Assembly (NCBI RefSeq): GCF_004353905.1
Contig: NZ_SMOD01000030.1
Coordinates: 1 to 64,000 of the forward strand
Length of the DNA: 64,000 nucleotides
Source of the DNA: Paraburkholderia guartelaensis
GTDB lineage: Bacteria; Pseudomonadota; Gammaproteobacteria; Burkholderiales; Burkholderiaceae
Reading direction: 5' to 3'
Shown here: piece after piece, positions 1 through 8,817 of the stretch
Layout of the letters: each line of letters starts with the position of its first letter
How positions within the stretch are numbered: position 1 is the first letter of the stretch
The notes under the pieces: generated by a model
Told to the model about the DNA's origin: nothing
The model's database searches: none
What the model saw: only the letters and a program-made list of their open reading frames with translations
Made by a program: the position numbers and the translations under genes

Positions 1-750
1 CCCGCCGCCACCTCCGCCGCCGCCCGATCCGCCGCCACCACCGCCACCCTGCGGCCTATTATTCCCGCCGCCGGACGGCCGTCCGCCGCCTTGCCCCTGC
101 GGTCTGCCGCCGCCCTGGCCAGGCGGCCGGGCGTTCCCTTGGCCTGGCGGACGAGCATTCCCCTGTCCGGGCGGTCGCGCGTTGTTATTGCCGGGGCCCG
201 CGCCGGGTGGCCGGTTTCCCTGTCCCGCGTTGTTGTTGGGCGGACGATTCCCGCCGCCCTGGTTAGGCGGCCGTGTGCCGCTCGGCGGACGACCGACAGG
301 CGGACGCGGCCGCACGGGCGGCGGCGGCACGGGCCGCGGCCCTGGATGTCGCGCCCAGCGCGACTGATTGGAGTACCACGGCCGGTCGCGGTAGTGCATG
401 CCCCAGTAGGCGCCGAGCGAGAACGTCACGATTGGCAGACCGATGCGCGGGCCATAGTTCATCACCGGCACGCGTTGTCCTTGCCATGGATAGCTGATGA
501 AGGTGCCGTAGACCCAGCCGCGCAGGCCCGGAAAACCGATGTCGCACCAGCTAAAGCCGGCGACGCAGCCCCATACCGTCACCGCCACGCCACCCGGAAT
601 CTGCGCGACGATAGGAAAATCGGCTGCGGGTCCTGCGTAGATATTGACGGTCTGATTCGTGAACGCCTGCGACTGGGCGTGCGCGGGCGGCGAAGCCACG
701 AATATGCCGGCTAGCGCGGCGAGCACGACACCGAGAAACTGCTTGCGCAT
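1..750 (-). CDS. Secreted SH3-like domain protein with Gly/Pro-rich tail, 3' end outside window
   Basis: Reading leftward from ATG at 750 (GGAGG seven bases upstream) gives 250 codons without a stop before the window edge, so the C terminus is missing. Residues 1-26 form a signal peptide ending in AHA-QS, so the product should be periplasmic or surface exposed. Residues about 30-85 look like a bacterial SH3 (SH3b) fold, with an NxTVNIYAGP start and a GLRGWVYGTFI end. A basic linker follows, then a tail built from repeats of the type RPPGQGNA and long glycine runs. SH3b domains commonly bind peptidoglycan or peptide; the tail may span or attach to the envelope. No enzyme motif is visible. It faces the AtoE gene divergently. 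Confidence 0.75.
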   Translation of the reverse strand, partial: MRKQFLGVVLAALAGIFVASPPAHAQSQAFTNQTVNIYAGPAADFPIVAQIPGGVAVTVWGCVAGFSWCDIGFPGLRGWVYGTFISYPWQGQRVPVMNYGPRIGLPIVTFSLGAYWGMHYRDRPWYSNQSRWARHPGPRPVPPPPVRPRPPVGRPPSGTRPPNQGGGNRPPNNNAGQGNRPPGAGPGNNNARPPGQGNARPPGQGNARPPGQGGGRPQGQGGGRPSGGGNNRPQGGGGGGGSGGGGGGGG

Positions 751-1021
751 TGCTGCCTCCAGCTGGGTGGAACCACCCGGACATTTATTGAGATAGCAAC
801 CATAACGGTAGCAGATAAGACTTTTTGGGCGCGCCTAACCATGTAACGGCTTATTTCGTGCGGGCGCGCAATCACCGGTCGGGCGCGGCGTTCGGCGCGC
901 ATTCGGCAAATTGCCGGCGGCGCGCACGCGTTGTGCCGCGCTGTGCAAAAATCGCGGCCTCGGTTCGTAAAGAAGAAAACAAGCGGCCGATTCCGTATCA
1001 GCAGACGAGGAGCAGACCACC

Positions 1022-2344
1022 GTGATTCAGCGTATTTCCCAATTCTTTACCGGCGTAGTGCATCGGATCTTGCCGGATCCGCTCATCTTCGCCATTCTCC
1101 TCACCGTCGTGACCTTCGTGCTGGCGTTCGCGCTCACGCCGCAGCCGCCCGAAGCGCTTGTCTTGATGTGGGGTTCGGGCTTCTGGAACCTGCTCGCATT
1201 CGCGATGCAGATGGTCCTGATTCTCGTGACCGGCCACGCACTCGCGAGCTCCGGGCCGGTCAAGCGCATGTTGGTCGCGCTGGCGAGTTGCGCACGCACG
1301 CCGGCCCAGGGCGTGATGCTGGTTGCATTCGTGGGTGCGATTGCCTGCGCGATCAACTGGGGCTTCGGCCTCGTGCTCGGCGCGATGTTCTCGCGCGAAG
1401 TGGCGCGGCGAGTGCGCGGCGCGGACTACCGGCTGCTCGTTGCCGCCGCGTACATGGGCTTTCTCACGTGGCACGGCGGTCTTTCCGGCTCGGTGCCGCT
1501 CGTCGCGGCCACGAAGGGCAACCCCATGGAAAAGGCCGTCGGCCTGATCCCGGTCTCGCAGACCATCTTCACGGGCTATAACGCGTTCATCACGATCGGA
1601 CTGATCGTGCTGCTGCCGATTCTCGTGCGTCTCATGATGCCGAAGCCCGAAGATGTCGTCTCGGTCGACCCCGCGCTGCTCGAAGATCCGCCGAGCGTCG
1701 AGCGCAAGCTCGGCCCGGACGCGACCTTTGCCGAGCGCATCGAGGAAAGCCGCGGGCTCTCGCTGCTGGTGGCGGCGTTGTGCTTCGTGTTCCTCGGCTT
1801 CCGGTTTCACACGAAGGGCTTCGCGCTCGACATCGACACAGTGAACCTCGTGTTCCTCGCGGCGGGCCTCGTACTGCATAAAACGCCGATGGCCTACGCG
1901 CGCGCCGTGGCCGGCGCGGCGAAGGGCGCCTCGGGCATCATGATCCAGTTTCCGTTTTACGCGGGCATTCAGGCGCTGATGGACCACTCGGGTCTCGCGG
2001 GCGTCATCACGAAGTGGTTCGTCGATATCGCGAACGTACACACGTTTCCGCTGCTCGTGTTTCTCAGCTCGGCGGTGATCAACTTCGCGGTGCCTTCGGG
2101 CGGCGGCCACTGGGTCGTGCAGGGGCCGTTCGTGATGCCGGCGGCACAGGCGCTGGGCGCGGACCTCGGCAAGTCGGCGATGGCGATTGCTTATGGCGAG
2201 GCGTGGACCAACATGGCGCAGCCTTTCTGGGCGCTGCCCGCGCTCGCGATCGCCGGCCTCGGCGTGCGCGACATCATGGGTTACTGCGTGACCACGCTGC
2301 TGTTCTCGGGCGTGGTGTTCGTCGCGGGGATGTATCTCTTCTGA
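1022..2344 (+). CDS. atoE: Short-chain fatty acid transporter, AtoE family
   Basis: A 440-residue integral membrane protein with about ten to twelve hydrophobic helices. The N terminus, with a PDPLIFAILLTVVTF helix and a GFGLVLGAMFSREVARRV segment, matches the AtoE/TIGR00366 family that imports short-chain fatty acids such as acetoacetate or butyrate across the inner membrane. The GTG start at 1022 is chosen because GAGGAG lies about nine bases upstream and the next in-frame methionines fall inside the first helices. It stands alone: no ato CoA-transferase genes flank it, so substrate assignment rests on family membership only. It is convergent with the downstream glycosylase/DUF488 ORF, with a hairpin between them. 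Confidence 0.85.
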   Translation: MIQRISQFFTGVVHRILPDPLIFAILLTVVTFVLAFALTPQPPEALVLMWGSGFWNLLAFAMQMVLILVTGHALASSGPVKRMLVALASCARTPAQGVMLVAFVGAIACAINWGFGLVLGAMFSREVARRVRGADYRLLVAAAYMGFLTWHGGLSGSVPLVAATKGNPMEKAVGLIPVSQTIFTGYNAFITIGLIVLLPILVRLMMPKPEDVVSVDPALLEDPPSVERKLGPDATFAERIEESRGLSLLVAALCFVFLGFRFHTKGFALDIDTVNLVFLAAGLVLHKTPMAYARAVAGAAKGASGIMIQFPFYAGIQALMDHSGLAGVITKWFVDIANVHTFPLLVFLSSAVINFAVPSGGGHWVVQGPFVMPAAQALGADLGKSAMAIAYGEAWTNMAQPFWALPALAIAGLGVRDIMGYCVTTLLFSGVVFVAGMYLF

Positions 2345-2353
2345 GCGTGAAAC

Positions 2354-2375
2354 GGGCGGCGCGCGAGCGCCGTCC
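2354..2375. terminator. Hairpin between convergent genes
   Basis: Nine-base arms GGGCGGCGC and GCGCCGTCC (one G-T pair) with a GCGA loop lie between the stop of the AtoE gene and the stop of the DUF488 gene. There is no clear T-run on either side, so this is a terminator candidate by position and stem strength only. Confidence 0.4.
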
Positions 2376-2377
2376 AC

Positions 2378-2746
2378 TCACTTCTGCTTCACGTGCTTCG
2401 CCAGATAGTCGCGCAGCACGATCGCGTGATTGCGCTCCGTGTCGTGGGAGCCATAGAGCAGGGTGATGTGCCCGTTCCCGGCCGCTTCGGCGAGCGGCCG
2501 CCAGGCGTCGGGATTGGCATTCAGCTCGGCCAGATAGCGCTTCTTGAATTCGGTCCACTGCTCCGGGTCCTTGTGGAACCATTGGCGCAGTTCGGTGCTC
2601 GGCGCCACTTCCTTGAGCCACTCCACGTTCGCGAGCTTTTCCTTGCTCAGGCCGCGCGGCCACAGCCGGTCCACCAGATAGCAGTGGTGTCCCTGCTCGG
2701 GCAGCGGTTCGTAGACACGCTGGATATCGATTGCCGGTTTTGTCAT
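2378..2746 (-). CDS. DUF488 (YeaO-like) protein, internal in-frame start
   Basis: The ATG at 2746 lies inside the glycosylase frame and is preceded by AAAAGGAG with six to seven bases of spacing, one of the best ribosome sites in the window. Translation from it gives a 122-residue protein of the normal length for DUF488/YeaO-like proteins, with the typical YLVDRLWPRGLSKE segment (about residues 25-38) and the LLYGSHD segment near residue 96. DUF488 proteins are small cytoplasmic proteins without a settled function. The gene is therefore either translated alone, as the C-terminal part of a fusion, or both. The site strength suggests that independent synthesis happens. Confidence 0.7.
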   Translation of the reverse strand: MTKPAIDIQRVYEPLPEQGHHCYLVDRLWPRGLSKEKLANVEWLKEVAPSTELRQWFHKDPEQWTEFKKRYLAELNANPDAWRPLAEAAGNGHITLLYGSHDTERNHAIVLRDYLAKHVKQK

Positions 2747-3406
2747 CGTCGGCTCCTTTTTAGTGATTTGCGCGTGGCGGCCCTGGGGTGTCAGCAATGC
2801 TTGCACGCGCTCCTGCAGCGCGGGCAGGACGTCGTGTTCGAACCACGGGTGGCGCTTGAACCACGCCTGGTTGCGTGGCGACGGATGCGGGAGCGGCACG
2901 AAATTGGGTGCATAGTCCCGCCAGGCCGCCACCGTTTCGGTGAGGGAGCCGCGGCGCTCGCTGCCGAGAAAATAGCGCTGGGCATACTGGCCGACGAGCA
3001 GGGTCAGGCGCACGCCACGCAACTGCTTGACGAGCCGCGCGTGCCACAGCGGGGCGCATTCCGGGCGCGGCGGGTTGTCTCCGCCGCCGCCGCGGCCGGG
3101 ATAGCAGAAGCCCATCGGCACGAGCGCGACCTGGGCGGCGTCGTAGAACGTTTCGCTGTCGATGCCGAGCCACGCGCGCAGCCGTTTGCCGCTGGCGTCG
3201 TCCCACGGTACGCCCGAGGCGTGGACCTTCGCGCCCGGCGCCTGGCCGACGATCAGCAGGCTTGCCGTATCGCTCGCCTGAAGCACCGGGCGCGGCCCGA
3301 GCGGCAGCGCGTCGGCGCAGGCGTGGCAGGCGCGGATTTCGGCGAGCAGCGCGGGAAGCGGGCCCGATAGCGAAACCGGCCCCCGAAGCGGATGGACATT
3401 CGACAC
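2378..3406 (-). CDS. Uracil-DNA glycosylase family protein running in frame into a DUF488 domain
   Basis: One uninterrupted 342-codon frame. Residues about 1-205 are a uracil-DNA glycosylase superfamily domain: motif GQAPGAKVHASG in the region that binds the damaged base, a GFCYPGRGGGGDN loop, and the late HPSPRN motif near residue 174. Such enzymes excise uracil or deaminated bases from DNA. Residues about 221-342 are a complete DUF488 (YeaO-like) domain. The family normally ends near 200 residues, so the second half is extra. No stop codon separates the parts, yet a strong internal ribosome site precedes the DUF488 methionine. The start taken is GTG at 3406, without a clear Shine-Dalgarno, so the N terminus is uncertain. 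Confidence 0.7.
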   Translation of the reverse strand: MSNVHPLRGPVSLSGPLPALLAEIRACHACADALPLGPRPVLQASDTASLLIVGQAPGAKVHASGVPWDDASGKRLRAWLGIDSETFYDAAQVALVPMGFCYPGRGGGGDNPPRPECAPLWHARLVKQLRGVRLTLLVGQYAQRYFLGSERRGSLTETVAAWRDYAPNFVPLPHPSPRNQAWFKRHPWFEHDVLPALQERVQALLTPQGRHAQITKKEPTMTKPAIDIQRVYEPLPEQGHHCYLVDRLWPRGLSKEKLANVEWLKEVAPSTELRQWFHKDPEQWTEFKKRYLAELNANPDAWRPLAEAAGNGHITLLYGSHDTERNHAIVLRDYLAKHVKQK

Positions 3407-3599
3407 GGCAAGGCGGGAAGGCGTGGCGGGAGATCCAGTCTACCAAACGCCCTGGTGCGCCGCTGCGACCGGCCCGCTGCGTGCCGGTCGCAGCGCGATT
3501 CCAGCGCGCTCGAGCCACATTGCGCGCTGCGTCATTCTCGAGCGGCCATTTGCGCTTTTCCTGTAATCTCGCCCGTGGTCGATCTGGAACGGAGCCGCA

Positions 3600-4658
3600 A
3601 TGTCTGCCGAAGCCGAGACGTCAACCCGCACGACCCGCACCGAGCCCTTGCTCGTCGATCTCGCGCTGCAAGGCGGCGGCTCCCATGGCGCATACACTTG
3701 GGGCGTGCTGGACCGACTGCTCGAAGAGCCATGGCTGCAGATCGAAGGCATTTCGGGCACCTCGGCGGGCGCGATGAACGCGGCCGTGCTCGCGAGCGGC
3801 TATGCGAGCGGCGGCGTGTCCGGCGCGCGCGAGGCGCTCGAGCGCTTCTGGCGCCGCGTGGCCGACTCCGCGCGCTTCAGCCCGTTCCGGCGCGGCCCCG
3901 TCGACATCCTGCTCGGCCGCTGGACGCTCGATCACTCGCCCATGTTCGTCGCGCTCGACATGATGGCGCGCGTCATCTCCCCGTACGACCTGAATCCGGG
4001 GCGCGTGAACCCATTGCGCACGATCCTCGCCGACACCATCGACTTCGACGCGTTGCGCCGCTCGCGCATCAAGCTCTTCGTCACGGCCACGCGCGTTTCC
4101 AACGGCCAGGCGCGCGTGTTCCGCAACGCCGACGTCACGCCCGACGCGCTGCTCGCTTCCGCCTGCCTGCCCACGCTCTTTCAGGCCGTCGAGATAGACG
4201 GCGAAGCATACTGGGACGGCGGTTACGCGGGCAATCCCACCATTACGCCGCTGATTCGCGAGACCGATGCGATCGACGCGATCCTCGTGCAGGTGAACCC
4301 CGTGGAACGCGCGGGCACGCCGCGTTCGGCGCGCGACATCATCAACCGCGTGAACGAGATCGCGTTCAACTCGCCGCTAATCAAGGAGCTGCGCATGATG
4401 GCGCTGCTGCACAAGGTCGCCGACGCAGGCAGCGACGAGGGCCGCCGCTGGGCGCATATGCGCCTGCATCGCGTGCATAGCGAGAAGCTCGTTACGCTGG
4501 GCGCGTCGTCGAAGCTCAACGCCGAGTGGTCGTTCATCACGATGCTGCGCGACGAAGGCCGCCGTACCGCCGATGAATTCCTCGCGCAGCACGGTGCGCG
4601 GCTCGGCGAGACGTCCACGTTCAATTTCGAAGCGCTGCTCGAAGGGGTGCTGCAATGA
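3600..4658 (+). CDS. Patatin-like phospholipase
   Basis: 352 residues with the full patatin signature: the oxyanion loop LQGGGSHGAY (residues 23-32), the nucleophile elbow G-T-S-A-G with Ser55, and the catalytic Asp206 in D-G-G. This Ser-Asp dyad hydrolyses acyl chains from phospholipids or other lipids. No signal peptide or membrane segment is visible, so it is probably cytoplasmic or peripheral. GGAG sits six bases before the ATG. The last codons overlap the start of the GntP permease (ATGA), so the two are almost certainly co-transcribed and translationally coupled. Why a lipase would be coupled to an organic-anion permease is not clear; release of a small acid from lipid is one guess. Confidence 0.88.
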   Translation: MSAEAETSTRTTRTEPLLVDLALQGGGSHGAYTWGVLDRLLEEPWLQIEGISGTSAGAMNAAVLASGYASGGVSGAREALERFWRRVADSARFSPFRRGPVDILLGRWTLDHSPMFVALDMMARVISPYDLNPGRVNPLRTILADTIDFDALRRSRIKLFVTATRVSNGQARVFRNADVTPDALLASACLPTLFQAVEIDGEAYWDGGYAGNPTITPLIRETDAIDAILVQVNPVERAGTPRSARDIINRVNEIAFNSPLIKELRMMALLHKVADAGSDEGRRWAHMRLHRVHSEKLVTLGASSKLNAEWSFITMLRDEGRRTADEFLAQHGARLGETSTFNFEALLEGVLQ

Positions 4659-6142
4659 GCGCGGGCACGCTCGTTATCGGCCTCGGGGGCATGCTCGCGA
4701 GTCTCGCGCTCCTGATCTGGCTCGCGTATCGCGGCTGGAGCGTGCTGCTGCTCGCACCGCTGTGCGCCATGCTGGCCGCGCTCATTTCCGGTGAGCCGGT
4801 GCTCGCGCATTGGACGCAAACATTCATGTCGAGCACGGGCCGATTCCTCGCCCAGTTCTTTCCGCTCTTCCTGCTCGGCTCGCTGTTCGGCAAGCTGATG
4901 GAAGATAGCGGCTCGGTTGATGCCGTGGCGCGCCTCATGATCGACAAGCTCGGCACGCGTCACGCACTCGTGGCTGTGGTGCTGGGCGGCGCGCTCGTCA
5001 CCTATGGCGGCGTGAGCCTGTTCGTCGCGTTCTTCGTCCTCGCCCCGATGGCGCAGGCGCTCTTTCGTTCGGCCGATATTCCGCGCCGCCTGATGCCCGC
5101 TGCGATCATGCTCGGCACGGCGACCTTCACGATGTCGGCGCTGCCCGGCACGCCCGCGCTGCAAAACGCCATTCCGATGCCGTTCTTCGGCACGACGCCG
5201 TTCGCTGCGCCGGGTCTTGGCGTGATTGCAAGCGTCGTGATGGCGAGCTTCGGCCTCTGGTGGCTTGGACGCGTGGCGGCGGCGGCGCGGCGCAACGGCG
5301 AGGGCTTCGTCGAGCCTGACAACGGCGGCGCCGATGACGAAGAGCGTGGCAAGTCCTCGCTCGTGCGCGAGCGCGCGAGTCTCGCGCAAGCCTTCGATCC
5401 CGCCGAGATCGGCGGCGCGGCTGTACCGGCACATGCCGGGCCGCCGTCGCCCTTCGTCGCGCTCGCGCCGCTCGTGGTCGTCGTGGGGATGAACTTCGTG
5501 ATGAACGTCGTGGTGTTCCCGCGCATCGACGCCTCGTATCTCGCCGAACCGCGTTGGGGTTCGACCACGCTTTCGGCGGTGGCGGGCGTGTGGGGTGTCT
5601 CGGTTGCGCTCGCGCTCGGCATCATCGTGCTGGTGGCGCTCAATCGCGGGCGGCTCGGCGCGCTGCGCGAAAGCGTCGATGCAGGCGCCAACGCGTCGGT
5701 GTTGCCGGTGCTGAGCGTGGGCAGCCTCGTGGGCTATGGCGCCGTGATTGCCGCATTGCCCGCGTTCGAGGCCGTGCGCGACTGGGTGCTCGGCATCGGC
5801 GGCGGCCCGCTCGTCTCGCTCGCCGTGGCCACGAACCTGCTTGCCGGGCTCACGGGCTCGGCGTCGGGCGGGTTGACCATCGCGCTCGATGCACTCGGTG
5901 GCACCTATATGCAGCTCGCCGCCGAGCATGGCATCGATCCCGCGTTGCTGCACCGCGTCGCCGTGATGTCGTCGGGCACGCTCGACAGCCTGCCGCACAA
6001 CGGCGCCGTTGTCACGCTGCTGGCCGTGTGCGGCTCGACGCATCGCGAGAGCTATCGTGACCTCGTTGTGGTGAGCATCGTCGGCGCGATCATCGCGCTC
6101 GCCGTGGTGATCGTGCTCGGGTCGCTGTTCGGCAGTTTCTGA
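4655..6142 (+). CDS. GntP family permease
   Basis: A 495-residue inner-membrane transporter with about twelve to fourteen hydrophobic helices. The paired signature regions of the GntP family are present: FFPLFLLGSLFGKLMEDSG near residue 67 and the late DSLPHNGAVVTLL segment near residue 448. A charged cytoplasmic loop lies at about residues 210-260. GntP proteins import gluconate and related hydroxy-acids; many Burkholderia relatives are labelled citrate or GntP permeases without tested substrates. The start codon overlaps the stop of the patatin gene by four bases (ATGA), and GAAGGGG upstream can serve as ribosome site. Confidence 0.85.
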   Translation: MSAGTLVIGLGGMLASLALLIWLAYRGWSVLLLAPLCAMLAALISGEPVLAHWTQTFMSSTGRFLAQFFPLFLLGSLFGKLMEDSGSVDAVARLMIDKLGTRHALVAVVLGGALVTYGGVSLFVAFFVLAPMAQALFRSADIPRRLMPAAIMLGTATFTMSALPGTPALQNAIPMPFFGTTPFAAPGLGVIASVVMASFGLWWLGRVAAAARRNGEGFVEPDNGGADDEERGKSSLVRERASLAQAFDPAEIGGAAVPAHAGPPSPFVALAPLVVVVGMNFVMNVVVFPRIDASYLAEPRWGSTTLSAVAGVWGVSVALALGIIVLVALNRGRLGALRESVDAGANASVLPVLSVGSLVGYGAVIAALPAFEAVRDWVLGIGGGPLVSLAVATNLLAGLTGSASGGLTIALDALGGTYMQLAAEHGIDPALLHRVAVMSSGTLDSLPHNGAVVTLLAVCGSTHRESYRDLVVVSIVGAIIALAVVIVLGSLFGSF

Positions 6143-6232
6143 ACGTGTTCCTGCGCGAGACGCGCCGCGGGGCAGCGATCCGCCAACGCGCGTAGACTCT
6201 CGCGAAGCAGCGGCCCTTCGCAAGGAGGCTTC

Positions 6233-7777
6233 ATGAAATTGCTTGCTGTCCACCCGAGCGGACTGATGTACACGCGCGTGTTCCTGCGGCTCGAGCCGCT
6301 GGGCCTCGAATCCGTGGCCGGCACGGCGCGCGAGGCGGGGCATGACGTGCGCCTCCTCGATCTGCAGGTCGAGACACACCGCGACCTCATGCGCATGGTG
6401 CGCGGCTGGCAGCCCGAGGCGCTCTGCTTTTCGGGCAACTATCTGGCCAACATTCCCGAGATCGTCGACTTGTCGAAGGCCGTGAAGGCCGCGCTTCCCT
6501 CGTGTTTCGTATTCGTAGGGGGCCACAGCGTGTCGTTCACCGCGCACGATCTGCTGCGCCATGCCGAAGGCGCGATCGATTGCGTGCTACGCGGCGAGGG
6601 CGAAGCTTCGGTGAACGAACTGCTCGAAGCGGTATCGCGCGGCGCCGACTTGCTCGCCGTGCCCGGCGTCGTGACGAGCCGCGGATCGGGGCCTGCGCCT
6701 CGCTTCGTCGAGAATCTCGATCCGGTGCGGCCCGCGCGCGACCTGCTGCGCCATCGTCGCAAGTATTTCATCGGCACGCTCGATCCTTGCGCTTCCATCG
6801 AATTCGCGCGTGGCTGCCCGTGGGACTGCACGTTCTGCAGCGCATGGACGTTCTACGGACGCAGCTACCGCACGCGCAGCCCCGAAGTCGTCGTGGAAGA
6901 ACTGGCGGCGCTGCGCGAGCCGGGCGTGTTCATCGTCGACGATGTGGCGTTCGTGCACGCCGAACACGGCATGGCGATCGGCGAGGCGATCAAGCGGCGT
7001 GGCATCGACAAGCAGTACTACCTGGAAACGCGTGGCGACGTGCTTCTGCGCAACAAGGACGTGTTCCGCCTGTGGCAATCCATCGGCCTGAAATACATGT
7101 TCCTCGGTCTGGAGGCGATCGACGAGGAGGGGCTCAAGGCGTTTCGCAAACGCATCAGCCTTGACAAGAACTTCGAGGCGCTCGAATTCGCGCGTTCGTT
7201 GGGGATTACCGTCGCGATCAATCTGATTGCCGATCCGGATTGGGACTGCGAACGCTTCGAGACGATCCGCCAGTGGTGCCTGGAGATTCCCGAGATCGTC
7301 AATATCAGCGTGAATACGCCGTATCCGGGCACGGAGAACTGGCAGCGCGAGGCGCGGCGCCTCACGAGCCTCGACTATCGTCTTTATGACATCCAGCACG
7401 CCGTCGTGCCGACGAAGCTTCCGCTGCCCGAGTTCTACTCTGAACTCGTGCGCACGCAGCAGGTGCTCAATCGCAAGCACATGGGCTGGACCGCGCTGCG
7501 CGGCGCGGCGGGGCAGGCCACGCACCTCCTGTTGCACGGCCAGACCAATTTCGTGCGCATGCTGTGGCGCTTCAACTCGGTGTTCAATCCGCGCCTGCAG
7601 ATGGCCGACCACGCGCGTGAAGTCCACTACGAGATGACGCCGCCGCCCGGCATGAGCGGCGCGCCGCAGGTCGATATGAAGACCGTCTACATTCATGGTC
7701 CCACCGGCCGCAAGGGCCGCAAGATTGACGACGCCACGGAGAAGTTCGTCGACGAGACGCGCATGGGTCTCGGCTGA
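6233..7777 (+). CDS. hpnR: B12-binding radical SAM hopanoid C-3 methylase, HpnR type
   Basis: 514 residues with an N-terminal cobalamin-binding-like Rossmann region (about 1-135) and a radical SAM domain whose [4Fe-4S] ligands are Cys195, Cys199 and Cys202 (CPWDCTFC). Overall sequence and the C-terminal region agree with HpnR, which transfers a methyl group to carbon 3 of the hopanoid A ring; 3-methylhopanoids stiffen membranes and aid survival in stationary phase in methanotrophs. An AAGGAGG site precedes the ATG. No other hopanoid gene (shc, hpnA-O) lies nearby, so it acts on hopanoids made elsewhere in the genome. The related C-2 methylase HpnP is the main alternative and would need a phylogeny to exclude fully. 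Confidence 0.82.
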   Translation: MKLLAVHPSGLMYTRVFLRLEPLGLESVAGTAREAGHDVRLLDLQVETHRDLMRMVRGWQPEALCFSGNYLANIPEIVDLSKAVKAALPSCFVFVGGHSVSFTAHDLLRHAEGAIDCVLRGEGEASVNELLEAVSRGADLLAVPGVVTSRGSGPAPRFVENLDPVRPARDLLRHRRKYFIGTLDPCASIEFARGCPWDCTFCSAWTFYGRSYRTRSPEVVVEELAALREPGVFIVDDVAFVHAEHGMAIGEAIKRRGIDKQYYLETRGDVLLRNKDVFRLWQSIGLKYMFLGLEAIDEEGLKAFRKRISLDKNFEALEFARSLGITVAINLIADPDWDCERFETIRQWCLEIPEIVNISVNTPYPGTENWQREARRLTSLDYRLYDIQHAVVPTKLPLPEFYSELVRTQQVLNRKHMGWTALRGAAGQATHLLLHGQTNFVRMLWRFNSVFNPRLQMADHAREVHYEMTPPPGMSGAPQVDMKTVYIHGPTGRKGRKIDDATEKFVDETRMGLG

Positions 7778-7876
7778 TTTTTCGGCCGGCGCCGTCTTGA
7801 CGCATACCGGCTGCGCGCGCGTCCTGCCGTCGAGGTTGGACGCGCGCGCGTAGTGGGTTCACAATCCACCGGTCGC

Positions 7877-7895
7877 ATCAAGACGAAAAAGATAT
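7877..7895 (+). promoter_or_regulatory. 19-bp element, copy 1, overlapping the LysR start codon
   Basis: ATCAAGACGAAAAAGATAT lies immediately before and into the ATG of the LysR gene. Its exact reverse complement recurs at 8818-8836 before dld. The half-sites ATC and GAT separated by 11 bases resemble LysR-type operators (T-N11-A). Autoregulation through this site is the simplest reading. Confidence 0.6.
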
Positions 7896-8793
7896 GGAAT
7901 TCCGGCAACTACGCTACTTTCTCGCCGTCGCGGAGTATCTGCATTTCAGCGAGGCGGCAGCCTTTCTCGGCATGGCGCAGCCGCCGCTCAGCCAGCAGAT
8001 CCTCAAGCTCGAAAAGGAAATCGGCACGCGGCTCTTCATTCGCCACTCGCGGCGCGTGGAGCTGACCGAGGCCGGGCGGCTCTTTCGGGAGCGCGCGCAA
8101 CGCCTCATCGACGACGCGGATCTGGCGCTCGCGGAAGCGCAAAACGCCGGGCGTGGCGAGACGGGGAGGCTCGTGCTCGGCTTCGCGGGCTCCACGGTGT
8201 TTCATCCGCTCGTTGCGACCGTGCTGCAGCGCTTTCGCAGCGCGTACCCTGGGGTCGTGATCGGGTGCGAGGAGAGCAACAGTTCGGTGCTGCTTGAGCG
8301 CGTGAGCGAAGCCAAGGTGGATGCCGCTTTCGTGCGCCTGCCGCTCGATTGCCGCGGCCTCGCCACGCAGGCGCTTGTGGAAGAGGACGTACTTGCCGTG
8401 CTGCCACCGCGCCATCGCCTCGCGCGCCGCCGCAGCCTCGATCTCGGCGATCTCGCGGGCGACCCGCTCATCCTGTTTCCACGCCCGATCGGCCCCGATC
8501 TCTACGACTCGATCATCAGCGCGTGCCATGCGGCGGGCTTCAATCCCGTGATCAGCATGGAGTCGCCGCAGATTTCCTCGACCGTCAACATGGCGGCGGC
8601 GGGCTTCGGCGTCACGCTCATTCCTTCTTCGATGCGGCAGATCCAGGCCAAGGGCGTGACGTACCACGATCTCAAGGGCGGCACGCTGCACACGACCATC
8701 GCGCTCGTGCACCGTCCGCGCGAAAAGGCGCCCACGGTGCAGAACTTCGTGCGCGTCGTGCGCGATGCGTCGCGGCATGCGCCGCAGGGCTGA
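7894..8793 (+). CDS. LysR family transcriptional regulator
   Basis: 299 residues, the usual size. The N terminus (MEFRQLRYFLAVAEYLHFSE) opens a winged helix-turn-helix spanning about residues 1-60, with SEAAAFLGMAQPPLSQQ as the recognition region. Residues about 90-295 form the periplasmic-binding-protein-like effector domain. The gene lies 124 bases upstream of the D-lactate dehydrogenase gene on the same strand, so dld is the likely target. The pair of inverted 19-bp elements around this gene supports control of both its own promoter and that of dld. The inducer is unknown; a hydroxy acid is plausible from context. Confidence 0.88.
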   Translation: MEFRQLRYFLAVAEYLHFSEAAAFLGMAQPPLSQQILKLEKEIGTRLFIRHSRRVELTEAGRLFRERAQRLIDDADLALAEAQNAGRGETGRLVLGFAGSTVFHPLVATVLQRFRSAYPGVVIGCEESNSSVLLERVSEAKVDAAFVRLPLDCRGLATQALVEEDVLAVLPPRHRLARRRSLDLGDLAGDPLILFPRPIGPDLYDSIISACHAAGFNPVISMESPQISSTVNMAAAGFGVTLIPSSMRQIQAKGVTYHDLKGGTLHTTIALVHRPREKAPTVQNFVRVVRDASRHAPQG

Positions 8794-8817
8794 TTCTGCG
8801 GGCTCAAAGGTCGATCT

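Noticed and set aside
4223..6562. A 779-codon open frame on the minus strand opposite the GntP and hpnR genes
   Set aside because: It is antisense to two clear genes, rich in Arg/His/Ala as expected for shadow frames in GC-rich DNA, and has no domain or ribosome site.
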